64,000 nucleotides of DNA, taken from NCBI GenBank assembly GCA_024867545.1, contig JANFNE010000089.1, positions 1-64,000 on the forward strand, in the 5' to 3' direction. A program made the translations under genes and the position numbers. Shown piece by piece: positions 38,238 to 49,029 of this stretch; position 1 is the stretch's first letter, and each line of letters begins with the position of its first letter. The notes under the pieces are model-generated. The model was not told where the DNA came from. It searched no databases and saw only the letters and a list, made by a program, of their open reading frames with translations. The stretch comes from Phytopythium helicoides. Its lineage: Eukaryota > Oomycota > Peronosporomycetes > Pythiales > Pythiaceae.

Positions 38238-38882
38238 ATGAATTTTGAAACAATATTTTTCTTTTTTTTTTCAAGTATAGCTTTAACTTCAGCTATATTT
38301 GTAATATATTCTACAAATACAATATATTCTGCATTTTTTTTAATATTAGTTTTTGTAAATTCAACAGGGTTATTATTAATATCAGAAGTTGAATTTATAT
38401 CTATAATGTTAATTATTATTTATGTAGGCGCTATTACTGTTTTATTTTTATTTGTTATTATGATGTTAGATATTAATGTATTAATTGATAAAAATAAAAA
38501 TAGTAATAATTTTGGTTATCTTCCAATTATTTTTTTAATAAGTTTTATTTTTTTTTTAGAAACTTTTTTAATGTTTAGTAAAATTTTTACTACATATTAT
38601 CATATAATTGATCAATCTTTTTTTAAGAATGATTTATTTTATAGACCTTATATAAATTATGTTGATAGTATAACAAATATTGAAACAATTGGACAAATTT
38701 TATATAGTTATTATGCGTTTTTTTTTTTAGCATCAGGTATTATATTATTAATAGCTTTAATTGGAGCTGTTTTTTTAACTAAAAAAGAAAAAAAAAAACA
38801 AAATTTTTTAACTAAAAATATATATAAACAATTATCTAGAGATTCATTGAAAGCTATTTTCAATGTTAAAAATAAAAATTAA
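38238..38882 (+). CDS. nad6: NADH dehydrogenase subunit 6
   Basis: Membrane subunit of complex I, 214 residues with five membrane segments. The third helix with the family pi-bulge is visible as IMLIIIYVGAITVLFLFVIMML (about 56-77, read in parts). The C-terminal part IGQILYSYYAFFFLASGIILLIALIGA is typical. It ends one base before trnR(ucu). The mirror copy is at 50597-51241. Confidence 0.96.
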   Translation: MNFETIFFFFFSSIALTSAIFVIYSTNTIYSAFFLILVFVNSTGLLLISEVEFISIMLIIIYVGAITVLFLFVIMMLDINVLIDKNKNSNNFGYLPIIFLISFIFFLETFLMFSKIFTTYYHIIDQSFFKNDLFYRPYINYVDSITNIETIGQILYSYYAFFFLASGIILLIALIGAVFLTKKEKKKQNFLTKNIYKQLSRDSLKAIFNVKNKN

Positions 38883-38883
38883 A

Positions 38884-38955
38884 ACGACCTTAACTTAATT
38901 GGTAGAGTATTAGCCTTCTAAGCTTTAAAATCTTGGTTCAAGTCCAAGAGGTTGT
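38884..38955 (+). tRNA. trnR(ucu): tRNA-Arg(UCU)
   Basis: Acceptor ACGACCT pairs with AGGTTGT. Loop CTTCTAA gives UCU for AGA/AGG. The outer part of the anticodon stem (TTAGC/GCTTT) has two T-T oppositions, so the stem is weak, in both arms. T arm is normal. Confidence 0.88.
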
Positions 38956-39135
38956 AAAAATATTATAAATAAAAAAAATTTTATATTATCTGAAATTATT
39001 TTAAATTCATGTTATTAAAATAAAATTTTATTATAAATACTTTTGAAAAAAGGGAATTATAATTTATATTTATAATATTTTTGTATTTATATGTATTTTA
39101 TATTTTTTTAATAAAAAATTAATAAAATATTTTTT

Positions 39136-39153
39136 ATTTTTTAAGTGAATTAA
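39136..39153 (+). promoter_or_regulatory. 18-base motif shared with the nad11 upstream region
   Basis: ATTTTTTAAGTGAATTAA occurs here, 37 bases before orf265, and at 45601-45618, 34 bases before nad11. It is identical in an otherwise unlike, AT-rich context. It is a candidate promoter or transcript-start element; function is not shown. Confidence 0.4.
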
Positions 39154-39190
39154 TATAGAGATTGTAAAAATTTTTTAAAAAAATAAATTT

Positions 39191-39988
39191 ATGAAAGAAA
39201 AAAATTTTGAAAACATAATAAATCAAATTATAGAAAACTCTAATTTAGATTTAAAAAGTAAAAAAAATTTAATTTTACAAGAATATCAAAATTTAAACAA
39301 CAACATAAACCAAGATATATTATCTATTTGCAATGCTAATTATGAAACTGATTATGAAAATATAAAAAAAATAACTGATTTTCAATTTTTTTTAATGAAA
39401 TTAATGGGTTGTATACCTATAAATCCTTTAAATCATATTGTTAGATTTGGGGATGAAAGTACTATTTCAATTGAAAAAAAAATTTTTAAAAAAGTTATAG
39501 ATGATTCTAATAATAACGGAATAAATTTATCTTCATATAACATGCAAACATCTTTAAAAAATTTTATATTTAATTTAGATATTAATTTTCAAGATAATTT
39601 AAAATTTCAAAATATTTCATTTATTTTTCGTGAAAATCTTAGAGAAAAAATAGTATTATTAGATTTAGAAAAAGATGGTATTAAAGGAAATATTATATTT
39701 ACGGATTTAGAAAAAATGTTAAATTATGCTGATAATGATTTTTTTTTAGAATCAATAGATTATTTAGAAAATAATTATTATTTTTTTATTTTATTTTCTG
39801 TTAGGTTTTATAATATTTTAAATTATATTTTTAAAAGTTATTATTATTATAAATATATATATTTTAATTTTTTAAATTATAATTATTTAATATTATTAAA
39901 AAATGTACATATTAAAATATATTTTAATATTATGATAATTTTTAATTTATTTAAAATATATAAAAATTATAAAGAAAATTTTTATTAA
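39191..39988 (+). CDS. orf265, unknown protein with hydrophobic C-terminus
   Basis: I do not recognise this product. Residues 1 to about 195 are soluble-looking, with an N-terminal Asn/Glu/Lys-rich part and a block LMGCIPINPLNHIVRFGDES near 68-87. Residues about 198-265 are rich in Tyr, Phe, Ile and Asn and could form two membrane helices. A 235-base AT-rich gap without a gene separates it from trnR(ucu). An 18-base motif found also upstream of nad11 lies 37 bases before the start. It may be lineage-specific. The mirror copy is at 49491-50288. Confidence 0.65.
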   Translation: MKEKNFENIINQIIENSNLDLKSKKNLILQEYQNLNNNINQDILSICNANYETDYENIKKITDFQFFLMKLMGCIPINPLNHIVRFGDESTISIEKKIFKKVIDDSNNNGINLSSYNMQTSLKNFIFNLDINFQDNLKFQNISFIFRENLREKIVLLDLEKDGIKGNIIFTDLEKMLNYADNDFFLESIDYLENNYYFFILFSVRFYNILNYIFKSYYYYKYIYFNFLNYNYLILLKNVHIKIYFNIMIIFNLFKIYKNYKENFY

Positions 39989-40095
39989 ATTTTAAAATAA
40001 ATAAATATATGGACATATAAAATGAAATTAAATATCAAATAAAATATTTTTTATAGTGTTTAAGATATTATAATTTAATACAAAAAAAAATATAA

Positions 40096-40326
<231 letters not shown>

Positions 40327-40378
40327 TCAAATATTATAAATAAAAATTATAATTTTTTTTATAATTTTTTATTTAAAA

Positions 40379-40449
40379 GACGAGATAGAGTAATTGGCAA
40401 CTTATCAGGCTCATAATCTGAAGATGTAGGTTCGAGTCCTACTCACGTC
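40379..40449 (+). tRNA. trnfM(cau): Initiator tRNA-Met(CAU)
   Basis: Acceptor GACGAGA pairs with TCACGTC with one A-A opposition. Stem TCAGG/TCTGA holds CTCATAA. The D arm (GAGTAATTGGCAACT) and the GG before the loop resemble bacterial initiators, so I assign it as fMet. Confidence 0.85.
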
Positions 40450-40508
40450 ATTTATAAAAATATTAATAAATAAAATATTAATAATTTATATTAAGTATTG
40501 ATATGTAT

Positions 40509-40540
40509 ATTTACATATATAATATATTATATATGTAAAT
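40509..40540. repeat. 32-bp perfect palindrome between trnfM and nad4L
   Basis: Exact reverse-complement halves centred between 40524 and 40525. Its right edge touches the nad4L stop codon. It sits at the convergence of the atp9-trnfM and nad11-nad1-nad4L units, so a 3'-end hairpin is likely. Mirror at 48939-48970. Confidence 0.85.
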
Positions 40541-40842
40541 TATAATGATAATAAATTAATTTTATATATTGAAATATCACCATAAATTTTAAAAAAAACA
40601 ATCATAATAGCTAACCCTATAGCAGATTCAGCGGCAGCTACTGTTAAAATTAATAATGAAAAAACTTGTCCTATTACATCATCAATAAATACTGAAAAAT
40701 ATATAAAATTTAAGTTTACTGATAATAATAATAATTCAATAGACATTAAAATAATTATAATATTTTGTCTATTTAATATAATACCAAACAAACCTAGACA
40801 AAATAAAAAAAAATTTATAATAAAATGATTTAATATATTCAT
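40540..40842 (-). CDS. nad4L: NADH dehydrogenase subunit 4L
   Basis: Small membrane subunit of complex I, 100 residues with three helices. LMSIELLLLSVNLNFIYFS (about 32-50) carries the conserved Glu of helix 2, and VAAAESAIGLAIMIVFF (about 68-84) the Glu of helix 3. It follows nad1 after three bases, the last gene of nad11-nad1-nad4L. The mirror copy is at 48637-48939. Confidence 0.97.
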   Translation of the reverse strand: MNILNHFIINFFLFCLGLFGIILNRQNIIIILMSIELLLLSVNLNFIYFSVFIDDVIGQVFSLLILTVAAAESAIGLAIMIVFFKIYGDISIYKINLLSL

Positions 40843-40845
40843 AAA

Positions 40846-41826
40846 TTAAACTAACCAATTAAAACTTATTAAAATACTTGCAGTGTATAAAAACCAGCTT
40901 AATGTAAAAGGTAAAAAAACTTTCCAACCTAATCGCATTAATTGATCATATCTATATCTAGGTAAAATTGCTCTAGCTAAAACAAATAAAACAACAAAAA
41001 AACATACTTTTATACTAAACCAAAAAGATCCAGGTAAAATATCAATTATTTTAATATTAAAAGGAAAAGGTGCTAACCAGCCACCTAAGAATAAAATAGT
41101 AGTTAAACTACTCATTAATAACATATTTGCGTATTCTCCTAAAAAGAATAAAGCAAAACCCATAGCTGAATATTCAACATTATACCCTGAAACTAGTTCT
41201 GCTTCTGCTTCAGGTAAATCAAAAGGATGTCTGTTTGTTTCAGCTAGACATGAAATAAAAAAAATTAAAAAAATTGGAAAAAGAGGTACACAATACCATA
41301 TAGTTTTTTGTGCTAAAACTATTGAAATTAAATTTAAAGACTTAGCACATACTATTACAGAAAGTATACAAAAACTTATAGTTAATTCATAAGAAACCAT
41401 TTGTGCGGTAGATCTTAAAGCACCTAAAAAAGAATATTTTGAATTACTTGACCATCCTGCAATAATAACACCATAAACACCTAAAGATGATACTGCTAAT
41501 AAATATAATATACCTATATTTAATTCAGTAAAAAACATACCTGAACCTAAAGGTATAACAACCCAACTTAATAAGCTTAAAAAAAAAGCTAATATTGGAG
41601 CTAAAATAAATAAAACAACATCTGAATTACTTGGTAAAACAGTTTCTTTTACAAATAATTTTAAACCATCTGCTAATGGTTGTAATAATCCAAAAGTACC
41701 TACAACGTTTGGTCCTCTTCTTCTTTGAACAGAAGCTAATACTTTACGTTCTACTAAAGTAAAATAAGCAACAGCTATTAATAAAGGTAAAACTAAAATT
41801 AAAAATTTTAAAATTGTATAAATCAT
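40846..41826 (-). CDS. nad1: NADH dehydrogenase subunit 1
   Basis: Membrane subunit of complex I at the quinone-channel entrance. The 326-residue product has eight membrane segments. Visible blocks are [19 protein letters not shown] (about 26-44), [13 protein letters not shown], and [20 protein letters not shown] (about 195-214). It is two bases after nad11. The mirror copy is at 47653-48633. Confidence 0.98.
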   Translation of the reverse strand: MIYTILKFLILVLPLLIAVAYFTLVERKVLASVQRRRGPNVVGTFGLLQPLADGLKLFVKETVLPSNSDVVLFILAPILAFFLSLLSWVVIPLGSGMFFTELNIGILYLLAVSSLGVYGVIIAGWSSNSKYSFLGALRSTAQMVSYELTISFCILSVIVCAKSLNLISIVLAQKTIWYCVPLFPIFLIFFISCLAETNRHPFDLPEAEAELVSGYNVEYSAMGFALFFLGEYANMLLMSSLTTILFLGGWLAPFPFNIKIIDILPGSFWFSIKVCFFVVLFVLARAILPRYRYDQLMRLGWKVFLPFTLSWFLYTASILISFNWLV

Positions 41827-41828
41827 AA

Positions 41829-43826
41829 TTATTTTTTGTTTTTAATAATTTTATTAGAATTAATCAATATTTTTGAATATTGTTCTAATATATTTGTATA
41901 AAAGGAATTTTTTATTAAATTATCTAAAAAATTAATATTTATTTTAAAATTTTTATTATTATAAATAAAATTATTAATAATTTTTAATTTTTTTTTAGAT
42001 AAGTAAGGTAAAATTTCTTTTATTTTTAAAAAAGATTTTATTTTATTTTTTTGATTTTTATTTAAAATAAATTTATAAATATTTTTATAAATTATAAAAT
42101 CTTTTCTTTGCTCAGTATCTAAATTTAAAAATTGATCATTTTTTTGAATAAACCCTTCAATATTTATATAGGTACCTTTTTTTTCTAAAAAAGTTAATCC
42201 TGGTAATATTAAATTTGATTTTTGAGCATCTTCTGTAAAATGATGTCCTTGATAAATAATAAAATCATTTTTTTTTATTTTTAGTTTATTTTTTAAATTA
42301 GTATTAAATAAATAATATAATTCTGAATTATTTTGATAAAAATTATTATTTAATCCTATTTCTAAAAAATTAATTAAAGAAGTTTTTGAATTAAAAAAAT
42401 TAATTTTATTTTTTAAAAAAGAAATATTTTTTAATTTTGATATTAAATTATAACCGTTTTTTTGATTAATAACATTTTCACCAATAATTATTAAAGGGTT
42501 TTTCGCTTTTTTTAAATCTTTACAAAAAGAATGTTTTCCTGTAATAATTTTTATTAAAATATCTAAATTCAAACCTAAATGTTGAACAGGATATGTAAAG
42601 TCATTTTTATTACCAACATAAGCTACTTTAAAATTACCTTTTTTTAAACGGTTTATTAAATGTATATTTAAAATAGAACCTTCTTGTCTAATATTACTAT
42701 TAATTATTAAACATAAATCTGATTCTTCTATTGATTTTAAACTATTATTAAATAAAAAATTAGAAGTTAAATCGGAATTTAATTTTAATTTTTTTTGATC
42801 TAAATATTTTTCAAAAAAAATATTATTTATACCTATTTTATTTAAAAATTTTTTTAAAATAAAAATAGATTCTAAATCAACTAAATCACCAACGATAGTT
42901 TTAATTTTAGAACCATCTTTTTCTAAAAATTTATTATTAATAATATTTAAAGCTTCAAACCAAGATATTTTTTGAAATTTATTATTTTCATCTTTAATTA
43001 AAGGATATTGAATACGTTGATATTTTAAACTATCAAAAAAAAATCTAGTTTTATTTGAAATCCATTCTTTATTGATATTAAAATTAGTTTTAGGTAAAAT
43101 ACGTACAATTTCATTATTAAAAATATCTATTTTAATATTAGAACCTATACCATCTAAAATATCAACTCCTTCTTTTTTTTTTAATTCCCATGAACGTGCT
43201 TTAAAACTAAAAGGTTTTGAAGTTAATGCACCTACAGGACATAAATCTATTAAATTACCAGAAAATTCAGAATTAAATATATTAGGATAATAAAAATTAA
43301 TTTCAGTTTTATTACCTCTACCTGTGGTACCTAAATTGTCTATTCCACAAATTTCATTTGCAAAACGAACACATCTTGTACAATGAATACATCTTGTCAT
43401 TATAGTTTTAATGAAAGGACCACAATATTTATCTTCTACACCTCTTTTTTTAAAAAAAAATCTACTACGATCAGAACCAAAAATCATTGTTTGATCTTGT
43501 AAATCACATTCAGAAGCTTGATCACATATAGGACAATCTAATGGATGATTTATTAATAGAAATTCTAAAACACTTTCACGAGCTTTTTGTACTAAAGGTG
43601 TATCTGTGAAAATTTTCATATTAGGCATTACAGGCATAGCACAAGATGCAACGGGTTTAGGTGATCTTTCAATTTCAACTAAACACATCCTACAATTACC
43701 AGCTATTTGTAAATTTTCTTGAAAACAAAATTTAGGTATTTCTATTTTAAAATTATTACAAGCTTGTAAAACTGTTAAGTTTTTATTTACTTTTATTTTT
43801 ATATTATTTATATAAATATCTATCAT
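41829..43826 (-). CDS. nad11: NADH dehydrogenase subunit 11 (75 kDa)
   Basis: Iron-sulphur subunit of the complex I peripheral arm. The 665-residue product has both domains. The N-terminal part holds the 2Fe-2S ligands Cys34, 45, 48 and 62, the 4Fe-4S ligands His94, Cys98, 101 and 107, and those of the third cluster Cys146, 149, 152 and 196. The molybdopterin-oxidoreductase-like C-terminal domain follows from about 220 and is very Lys/Asn-rich. Mitochondrial coding of a full-length nad11 is typical of oomycetes and jakobids. It heads nad11-nad1-nad4L. The mirror copy is at 45653-47650. Confidence 0.98.
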   Translation of the reverse strand: MIDIYINNIKIKVNKNLTVLQACNNFKIEIPKFCFQENLQIAGNCRMCLVEIERSPKPVASCAMPVMPNMKIFTDTPLVQKARESVLEFLLINHPLDCPICDQASECDLQDQTMIFGSDRSRFFFKKRGVEDKYCGPFIKTIMTRCIHCTRCVRFANEICGIDNLGTTGRGNKTEINFYYPNIFNSEFSGNLIDLCPVGALTSKPFSFKARSWELKKKEGVDILDGIGSNIKIDIFNNEIVRILPKTNFNINKEWISNKTRFFFDSLKYQRIQYPLIKDENNKFQKISWFEALNIINNKFLEKDGSKIKTIVGDLVDLESIFILKKFLNKIGINNIFFEKYLDQKKLKLNSDLTSNFLFNNSLKSIEESDLCLIINSNIRQEGSILNIHLINRLKKGNFKVAYVGNKNDFTYPVQHLGLNLDILIKIITGKHSFCKDLKKAKNPLIIIGENVINQKNGYNLISKLKNISFLKNKINFFNSKTSLINFLEIGLNNNFYQNNSELYYLFNTNLKNKLKIKKNDFIIYQGHHFTEDAQKSNLILPGLTFLEKKGTYINIEGFIQKNDQFLNLDTEQRKDFIIYKNIYKFILNKNQKNKIKSFLKIKEILPYLSKKKLKIINNFIYNNKNFKININFLDNLIKNSFYTNILEQYSKILINSNKIIKNKK

Positions 43827-43860
43827 TTATTTTATTTTTAAATTGTTCAAAATTTTTATT

Positions 43861-43878
43861 TTAATTCACTTAAAAAAT
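43861..43878 (-). promoter_or_regulatory. 18-base motif upstream of nad11
   Basis: Minus-strand copy of the motif found before orf265, 34 bases upstream of the nad11 start in arm B1. Confidence 0.4.
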
Positions 43879-43907
43879 AGATTTTTTTAAAAAAAAAATT
43901 AATATAA

Positions 43908-44651
43908 TTAAGTAACATTTAATTGTAAAAATTCTTTCATAACTGTCGAATATTGTTGAAATTGAATATTTAAAATATTAATTAATTCAGGTTCAGGTAA
44001 TAAATAACTTTGTATATTTTTTAATATACCGGGTGGTAGTTGATCTATATCTAAAAAAATAGGATGAGATTTTTCTATTGAATTCATTATTTTAAATTTT
44101 ATTAAAATATTAATAATATTTTTATTTAAACAGTTAAAATAATTATTATAATCAGATATAATGCTAAAATAGTTATTATTATAAATGATATTATTTTCGT
44201 TAATAATAGAGCAAATTTTTGGAAATATTCCAGGTCTAGTTGTTATATCTCTATAAATAATAGCTTCTTGAACTGATTTGATAGTTGTTTCGGTTGTAAT
44301 CAATACTTTAGATATTCTATAATATAATCCCAATTTATTTTCATTATTAAAATAATAATCAAAATCATGCAAATTTTTTAATTTAATAGTTTGTAAAAGT
44401 TCACTATAAATTTTTATTACTTTTCTATCATTTTCGGTTTGTATATTTTCTAAAATACGTTCAGGTACTGGTATGATTCTAAGTGGTTTATTATATATAC
44501 TATTTTGGGGTATATATTCACTTAAAATTGTACTCATTTCATTTCCTTGACAAAATGTAGTAGTGATTGAAGAGTTATTTATTAAAAAAAAGAATGTTAA
44601 AAATAATAAGATGATAGTTATATTAATTTTGTTTATTTTTTTTAAAGTCAT
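43908..44651 (-). CDS. orf247, unknown protein at the palindrome apex
   Basis: I do not recognise this 247-residue product. Residues about 8-26 form one hydrophobic segment after a basic start (MTLKKINKIN), like a signal anchor. The rest is soluble, with IPVPERILENIQTEND near 60-75, an RDITTRPGIFPK segment near 134-145, and a C-terminal ILKNIQSYLLPEPE. It has the most balanced composition of the unassigned ORFs. It is the last gene before the apex of the inverted repeat, 75 bases from the loop, and reads away from it. The mirror copy (44828-45571) is divergent. Confidence 0.7.
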   Translation of the reverse strand: MTLKKINKINITIILLFLTFFFLINNSSITTTFCQGNEMSTILSEYIPQNSIYNKPLRIIPVPERILENIQTENDRKVIKIYSELLQTIKLKNLHDFDYYFNNENKLGLYYRISKVLITTETTIKSVQEAIIYRDITTRPGIFPKICSIINENNIIYNNNYFSIISDYNNYFNCLNKNIINILIKFKIMNSIEKSHPIFLDIDQLPPGILKNIQSYLLPEPELINILNIQFQQYSTVMKEFLQLNVT

Positions 44652-44726
44652 ATTTGATTTTAATTAGAATTTAGAATATTTTTTTTTTATAAATTTTATA
44701 TTATAATAGAGAAATAAAATTTATAA

Positions 44727-44752
44727 TTTTTTTTTTTTTTTAATTATTATTA
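44727..44752. other. 26-nt spacer (loop) at apex of the giant inverted repeat
   Basis: This is the only sequence separating arms B1 and B2: a run of 15 T followed by AATTATTATTA. The flanking bases pair perfectly (44701-44726 with 44753-44778). It takes the place of the small single-copy region of related mtDNAs. It could be a hairpin telomere loop, a residual spacer, or a fold-back artefact. Confidence 0.8.
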
Positions 44753-44827
44753 TTATAAATTTTATTTCTCTATTATAATATAAAATTTATAAAAAAAAAA
44801 TATTCTAAATTCTAATTAAAATCAAAT

Positions 44828-45571
44828 ATGACTTTAAAAAAAATAAACAAAATTAATATAACTATCATCTTATTATTTTTAACATTCTTTTTTTTAATAA
44901 ATAACTCTTCAATCACTACTACATTTTGTCAAGGAAATGAAATGAGTACAATTTTAAGTGAATATATACCCCAAAATAGTATATATAATAAACCACTTAG
45001 AATCATACCAGTACCTGAACGTATTTTAGAAAATATACAAACCGAAAATGATAGAAAAGTAATAAAAATTTATAGTGAACTTTTACAAACTATTAAATTA
45101 AAAAATTTGCATGATTTTGATTATTATTTTAATAATGAAAATAAATTGGGATTATATTATAGAATATCTAAAGTATTGATTACAACCGAAACAACTATCA
45201 AATCAGTTCAAGAAGCTATTATTTATAGAGATATAACAACTAGACCTGGAATATTTCCAAAAATTTGCTCTATTATTAACGAAAATAATATCATTTATAA
45301 TAATAACTATTTTAGCATTATATCTGATTATAATAATTATTTTAACTGTTTAAATAAAAATATTATTAATATTTTAATAAAATTTAAAATAATGAATTCA
45401 ATAGAAAAATCTCATCCTATTTTTTTAGATATAGATCAACTACCACCCGGTATATTAAAAAATATACAAAGTTATTTATTACCTGAACCTGAATTAATTA
45501 ATATTTTAAATATTCAATTTCAACAATATTCGACAGTTATGAAAGAATTTTTACAATTAAATGTTACTTAA
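44828..45571 (+). CDS. orf247 (second copy)
   Basis: Same 247 residues as 43908-44651. The two copies start 176 bases apart, head to head across the loop. Confidence 0.7.
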   Translation: MTLKKINKINITIILLFLTFFFLINNSSITTTFCQGNEMSTILSEYIPQNSIYNKPLRIIPVPERILENIQTENDRKVIKIYSELLQTIKLKNLHDFDYYFNNENKLGLYYRISKVLITTETTIKSVQEAIIYRDITTRPGIFPKICSIINENNIIYNNNYFSIISDYNNYFNCLNKNIINILIKFKIMNSIEKSHPIFLDIDQLPPGILKNIQSYLLPEPELINILNIQFQQYSTVMKEFLQLNVT

Positions 45572-45600
45572 TTATATTAATTTTTTTTTTAAAAAAATCT

Positions 45601-45618
45601 ATTTTTTAAGTGAATTAA
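45601..45618 (+). promoter_or_regulatory. 18-base motif upstream of nad11 (second copy)
   Basis: Mirror of 43861-43878; identical to 39136-39153. Confidence 0.4.
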
Positions 45619-45652
45619 AATAAAAATTTTGAACAATTTAAAAATAAAATAA

Positions 45653-47650
45653 ATGATAGATATTTATATAAATAATATAAAAATAAAAGTAAATAAAAAC
45701 TTAACAGTTTTACAAGCTTGTAATAATTTTAAAATAGAAATACCTAAATTTTGTTTTCAAGAAAATTTACAAATAGCTGGTAATTGTAGGATGTGTTTAG
45801 TTGAAATTGAAAGATCACCTAAACCCGTTGCATCTTGTGCTATGCCTGTAATGCCTAATATGAAAATTTTCACAGATACACCTTTAGTACAAAAAGCTCG
45901 TGAAAGTGTTTTAGAATTTCTATTAATAAATCATCCATTAGATTGTCCTATATGTGATCAAGCTTCTGAATGTGATTTACAAGATCAAACAATGATTTTT
46001 GGTTCTGATCGTAGTAGATTTTTTTTTAAAAAAAGAGGTGTAGAAGATAAATATTGTGGTCCTTTCATTAAAACTATAATGACAAGATGTATTCATTGTA
46101 CAAGATGTGTTCGTTTTGCAAATGAAATTTGTGGAATAGACAATTTAGGTACCACAGGTAGAGGTAATAAAACTGAAATTAATTTTTATTATCCTAATAT
46201 ATTTAATTCTGAATTTTCTGGTAATTTAATAGATTTATGTCCTGTAGGTGCATTAACTTCAAAACCTTTTAGTTTTAAAGCACGTTCATGGGAATTAAAA
46301 AAAAAAGAAGGAGTTGATATTTTAGATGGTATAGGTTCTAATATTAAAATAGATATTTTTAATAATGAAATTGTACGTATTTTACCTAAAACTAATTTTA
46401 ATATCAATAAAGAATGGATTTCAAATAAAACTAGATTTTTTTTTGATAGTTTAAAATATCAACGTATTCAATATCCTTTAATTAAAGATGAAAATAATAA
46501 ATTTCAAAAAATATCTTGGTTTGAAGCTTTAAATATTATTAATAATAAATTTTTAGAAAAAGATGGTTCTAAAATTAAAACTATCGTTGGTGATTTAGTT
46601 GATTTAGAATCTATTTTTATTTTAAAAAAATTTTTAAATAAAATAGGTATAAATAATATTTTTTTTGAAAAATATTTAGATCAAAAAAAATTAAAATTAA
46701 ATTCCGATTTAACTTCTAATTTTTTATTTAATAATAGTTTAAAATCAATAGAAGAATCAGATTTATGTTTAATAATTAATAGTAATATTAGACAAGAAGG
46801 TTCTATTTTAAATATACATTTAATAAACCGTTTAAAAAAAGGTAATTTTAAAGTAGCTTATGTTGGTAATAAAAATGACTTTACATATCCTGTTCAACAT
46901 TTAGGTTTGAATTTAGATATTTTAATAAAAATTATTACAGGAAAACATTCTTTTTGTAAAGATTTAAAAAAAGCGAAAAACCCTTTAATAATTATTGGTG
47001 AAAATGTTATTAATCAAAAAAACGGTTATAATTTAATATCAAAATTAAAAAATATTTCTTTTTTAAAAAATAAAATTAATTTTTTTAATTCAAAAACTTC
47101 TTTAATTAATTTTTTAGAAATAGGATTAAATAATAATTTTTATCAAAATAATTCAGAATTATATTATTTATTTAATACTAATTTAAAAAATAAACTAAAA
47201 ATAAAAAAAAATGATTTTATTATTTATCAAGGACATCATTTTACAGAAGATGCTCAAAAATCAAATTTAATATTACCAGGATTAACTTTTTTAGAAAAAA
47301 AAGGTACCTATATAAATATTGAAGGGTTTATTCAAAAAAATGATCAATTTTTAAATTTAGATACTGAGCAAAGAAAAGATTTTATAATTTATAAAAATAT
47401 TTATAAATTTATTTTAAATAAAAATCAAAAAAATAAAATAAAATCTTTTTTAAAAATAAAAGAAATTTTACCTTACTTATCTAAAAAAAAATTAAAAATT
47501 ATTAATAATTTTATTTATAATAATAAAAATTTTAAAATAAATATTAATTTTTTAGATAATTTAATAAAAAATTCCTTTTATACAAATATATTAGAACAAT
47601 ATTCAAAAATATTGATTAATTCTAATAAAATTATTAAAAACAAAAAATAA
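45653..47650 (+). CDS. nad11: NADH dehydrogenase subunit 11 (second copy)
   Basis: Same 665 residues as 41829-43826, with all cluster ligands. Confidence 0.98.
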   Translation: MIDIYINNIKIKVNKNLTVLQACNNFKIEIPKFCFQENLQIAGNCRMCLVEIERSPKPVASCAMPVMPNMKIFTDTPLVQKARESVLEFLLINHPLDCPICDQASECDLQDQTMIFGSDRSRFFFKKRGVEDKYCGPFIKTIMTRCIHCTRCVRFANEICGIDNLGTTGRGNKTEINFYYPNIFNSEFSGNLIDLCPVGALTSKPFSFKARSWELKKKEGVDILDGIGSNIKIDIFNNEIVRILPKTNFNINKEWISNKTRFFFDSLKYQRIQYPLIKDENNKFQKISWFEALNIINNKFLEKDGSKIKTIVGDLVDLESIFILKKFLNKIGINNIFFEKYLDQKKLKLNSDLTSNFLFNNSLKSIEESDLCLIINSNIRQEGSILNIHLINRLKKGNFKVAYVGNKNDFTYPVQHLGLNLDILIKIITGKHSFCKDLKKAKNPLIIIGENVINQKNGYNLISKLKNISFLKNKINFFNSKTSLINFLEIGLNNNFYQNNSELYYLFNTNLKNKLKIKKNDFIIYQGHHFTEDAQKSNLILPGLTFLEKKGTYINIEGFIQKNDQFLNLDTEQRKDFIIYKNIYKFILNKNQKNKIKSFLKIKEILPYLSKKKLKIINNFIYNNKNFKININFLDNLIKNSFYTNILEQYSKILINSNKIIKNKK

Positions 47651-47652
47651 TT

Positions 47653-48633
47653 ATGATTTATACAATTTTAAAATTTTTAATTTTAGTTTTACCTTTATTA
47701 ATAGCTGTTGCTTATTTTACTTTAGTAGAACGTAAAGTATTAGCTTCTGTTCAAAGAAGAAGAGGACCAAACGTTGTAGGTACTTTTGGATTATTACAAC
47801 CATTAGCAGATGGTTTAAAATTATTTGTAAAAGAAACTGTTTTACCAAGTAATTCAGATGTTGTTTTATTTATTTTAGCTCCAATATTAGCTTTTTTTTT
47901 AAGCTTATTAAGTTGGGTTGTTATACCTTTAGGTTCAGGTATGTTTTTTACTGAATTAAATATAGGTATATTATATTTATTAGCAGTATCATCTTTAGGT
48001 GTTTATGGTGTTATTATTGCAGGATGGTCAAGTAATTCAAAATATTCTTTTTTAGGTGCTTTAAGATCTACCGCACAAATGGTTTCTTATGAATTAACTA
48101 TAAGTTTTTGTATACTTTCTGTAATAGTATGTGCTAAGTCTTTAAATTTAATTTCAATAGTTTTAGCACAAAAAACTATATGGTATTGTGTACCTCTTTT
48201 TCCAATTTTTTTAATTTTTTTTATTTCATGTCTAGCTGAAACAAACAGACATCCTTTTGATTTACCTGAAGCAGAAGCAGAACTAGTTTCAGGGTATAAT
48301 GTTGAATATTCAGCTATGGGTTTTGCTTTATTCTTTTTAGGAGAATACGCAAATATGTTATTAATGAGTAGTTTAACTACTATTTTATTCTTAGGTGGCT
48401 GGTTAGCACCTTTTCCTTTTAATATTAAAATAATTGATATTTTACCTGGATCTTTTTGGTTTAGTATAAAAGTATGTTTTTTTGTTGTTTTATTTGTTTT
48501 AGCTAGAGCAATTTTACCTAGATATAGATATGATCAATTAATGCGATTAGGTTGGAAAGTTTTTTTACCTTTTACATTAAGCTGGTTTTTATACACTGCA
48601 AGTATTTTAATAAGTTTTAATTGGTTAGTTTAA
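47653..48633 (+). CDS. nad1: NADH dehydrogenase subunit 1 (second copy)
   Basis: Same 326 residues as 40846-41826. Confidence 0.98.
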   Translation: MIYTILKFLILVLPLLIAVAYFTLVERKVLASVQRRRGPNVVGTFGLLQPLADGLKLFVKETVLPSNSDVVLFILAPILAFFLSLLSWVVIPLGSGMFFTELNIGILYLLAVSSLGVYGVIIAGWSSNSKYSFLGALRSTAQMVSYELTISFCILSVIVCAKSLNLISIVLAQKTIWYCVPLFPIFLIFFISCLAETNRHPFDLPEAEAELVSGYNVEYSAMGFALFFLGEYANMLLMSSLTTILFLGGWLAPFPFNIKIIDILPGSFWFSIKVCFFVVLFVLARAILPRYRYDQLMRLGWKVFLPFTLSWFLYTASILISFNWLV

Positions 48634-48636
48634 TTT

Positions 48637-48939
48637 ATGAATATATTAAATCATTTTATTATAAATTTTTTTTTATTTTGTCTAGGTTTGTTTGGTATTA
48701 TATTAAATAGACAAAATATTATAATTATTTTAATGTCTATTGAATTATTATTATTATCAGTAAACTTAAATTTTATATATTTTTCAGTATTTATTGATGA
48801 TGTAATAGGACAAGTTTTTTCATTATTAATTTTAACAGTAGCTGCCGCTGAATCTGCTATAGGGTTAGCTATTATGATTGTTTTTTTTAAAATTTATGGT
48901 GATATTTCAATATATAAAATTAATTTATTATCATTATAA
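48637..48939 (+). CDS. nad4L: NADH dehydrogenase subunit 4L (second copy)
   Basis: Same 100 residues as 40540-40842. Confidence 0.97.
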   Translation: MNILNHFIINFFLFCLGLFGIILNRQNIIIILMSIELLLLSVNLNFIYFSVFIDDVIGQVFSLLILTVAAAESAIGLAIMIVFFKIYGDISIYKINLLSL

Positions 48940-48970
48940 TTTACATATATAATATATTATATATGTAAAT
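48939..48970. repeat. 32-bp perfect palindrome (second copy)
   Basis: Mirror of 40509-40540, touching the nad4L stop codon. Confidence 0.85.
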
Positions 48971-49029
48971 ATACATATCAATACTTAATATAAATTATTA
49001 ATATTTTATTTATTAATATTTTTATAAAT

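Noticed and set aside
38956..39190. Possible gene in the trnR(ucu)-orf265 spacer
   Set aside because: 235 bases, AT-rich, no frame or tRNA-like fold noticed; only the shared 18-base motif stands out.
43072..43290. 72-codon frame antisense to nad11
   Set aside because: A shadow of the well-conserved nad11 iron-sulphur domain; mirrored at 46189-46407.
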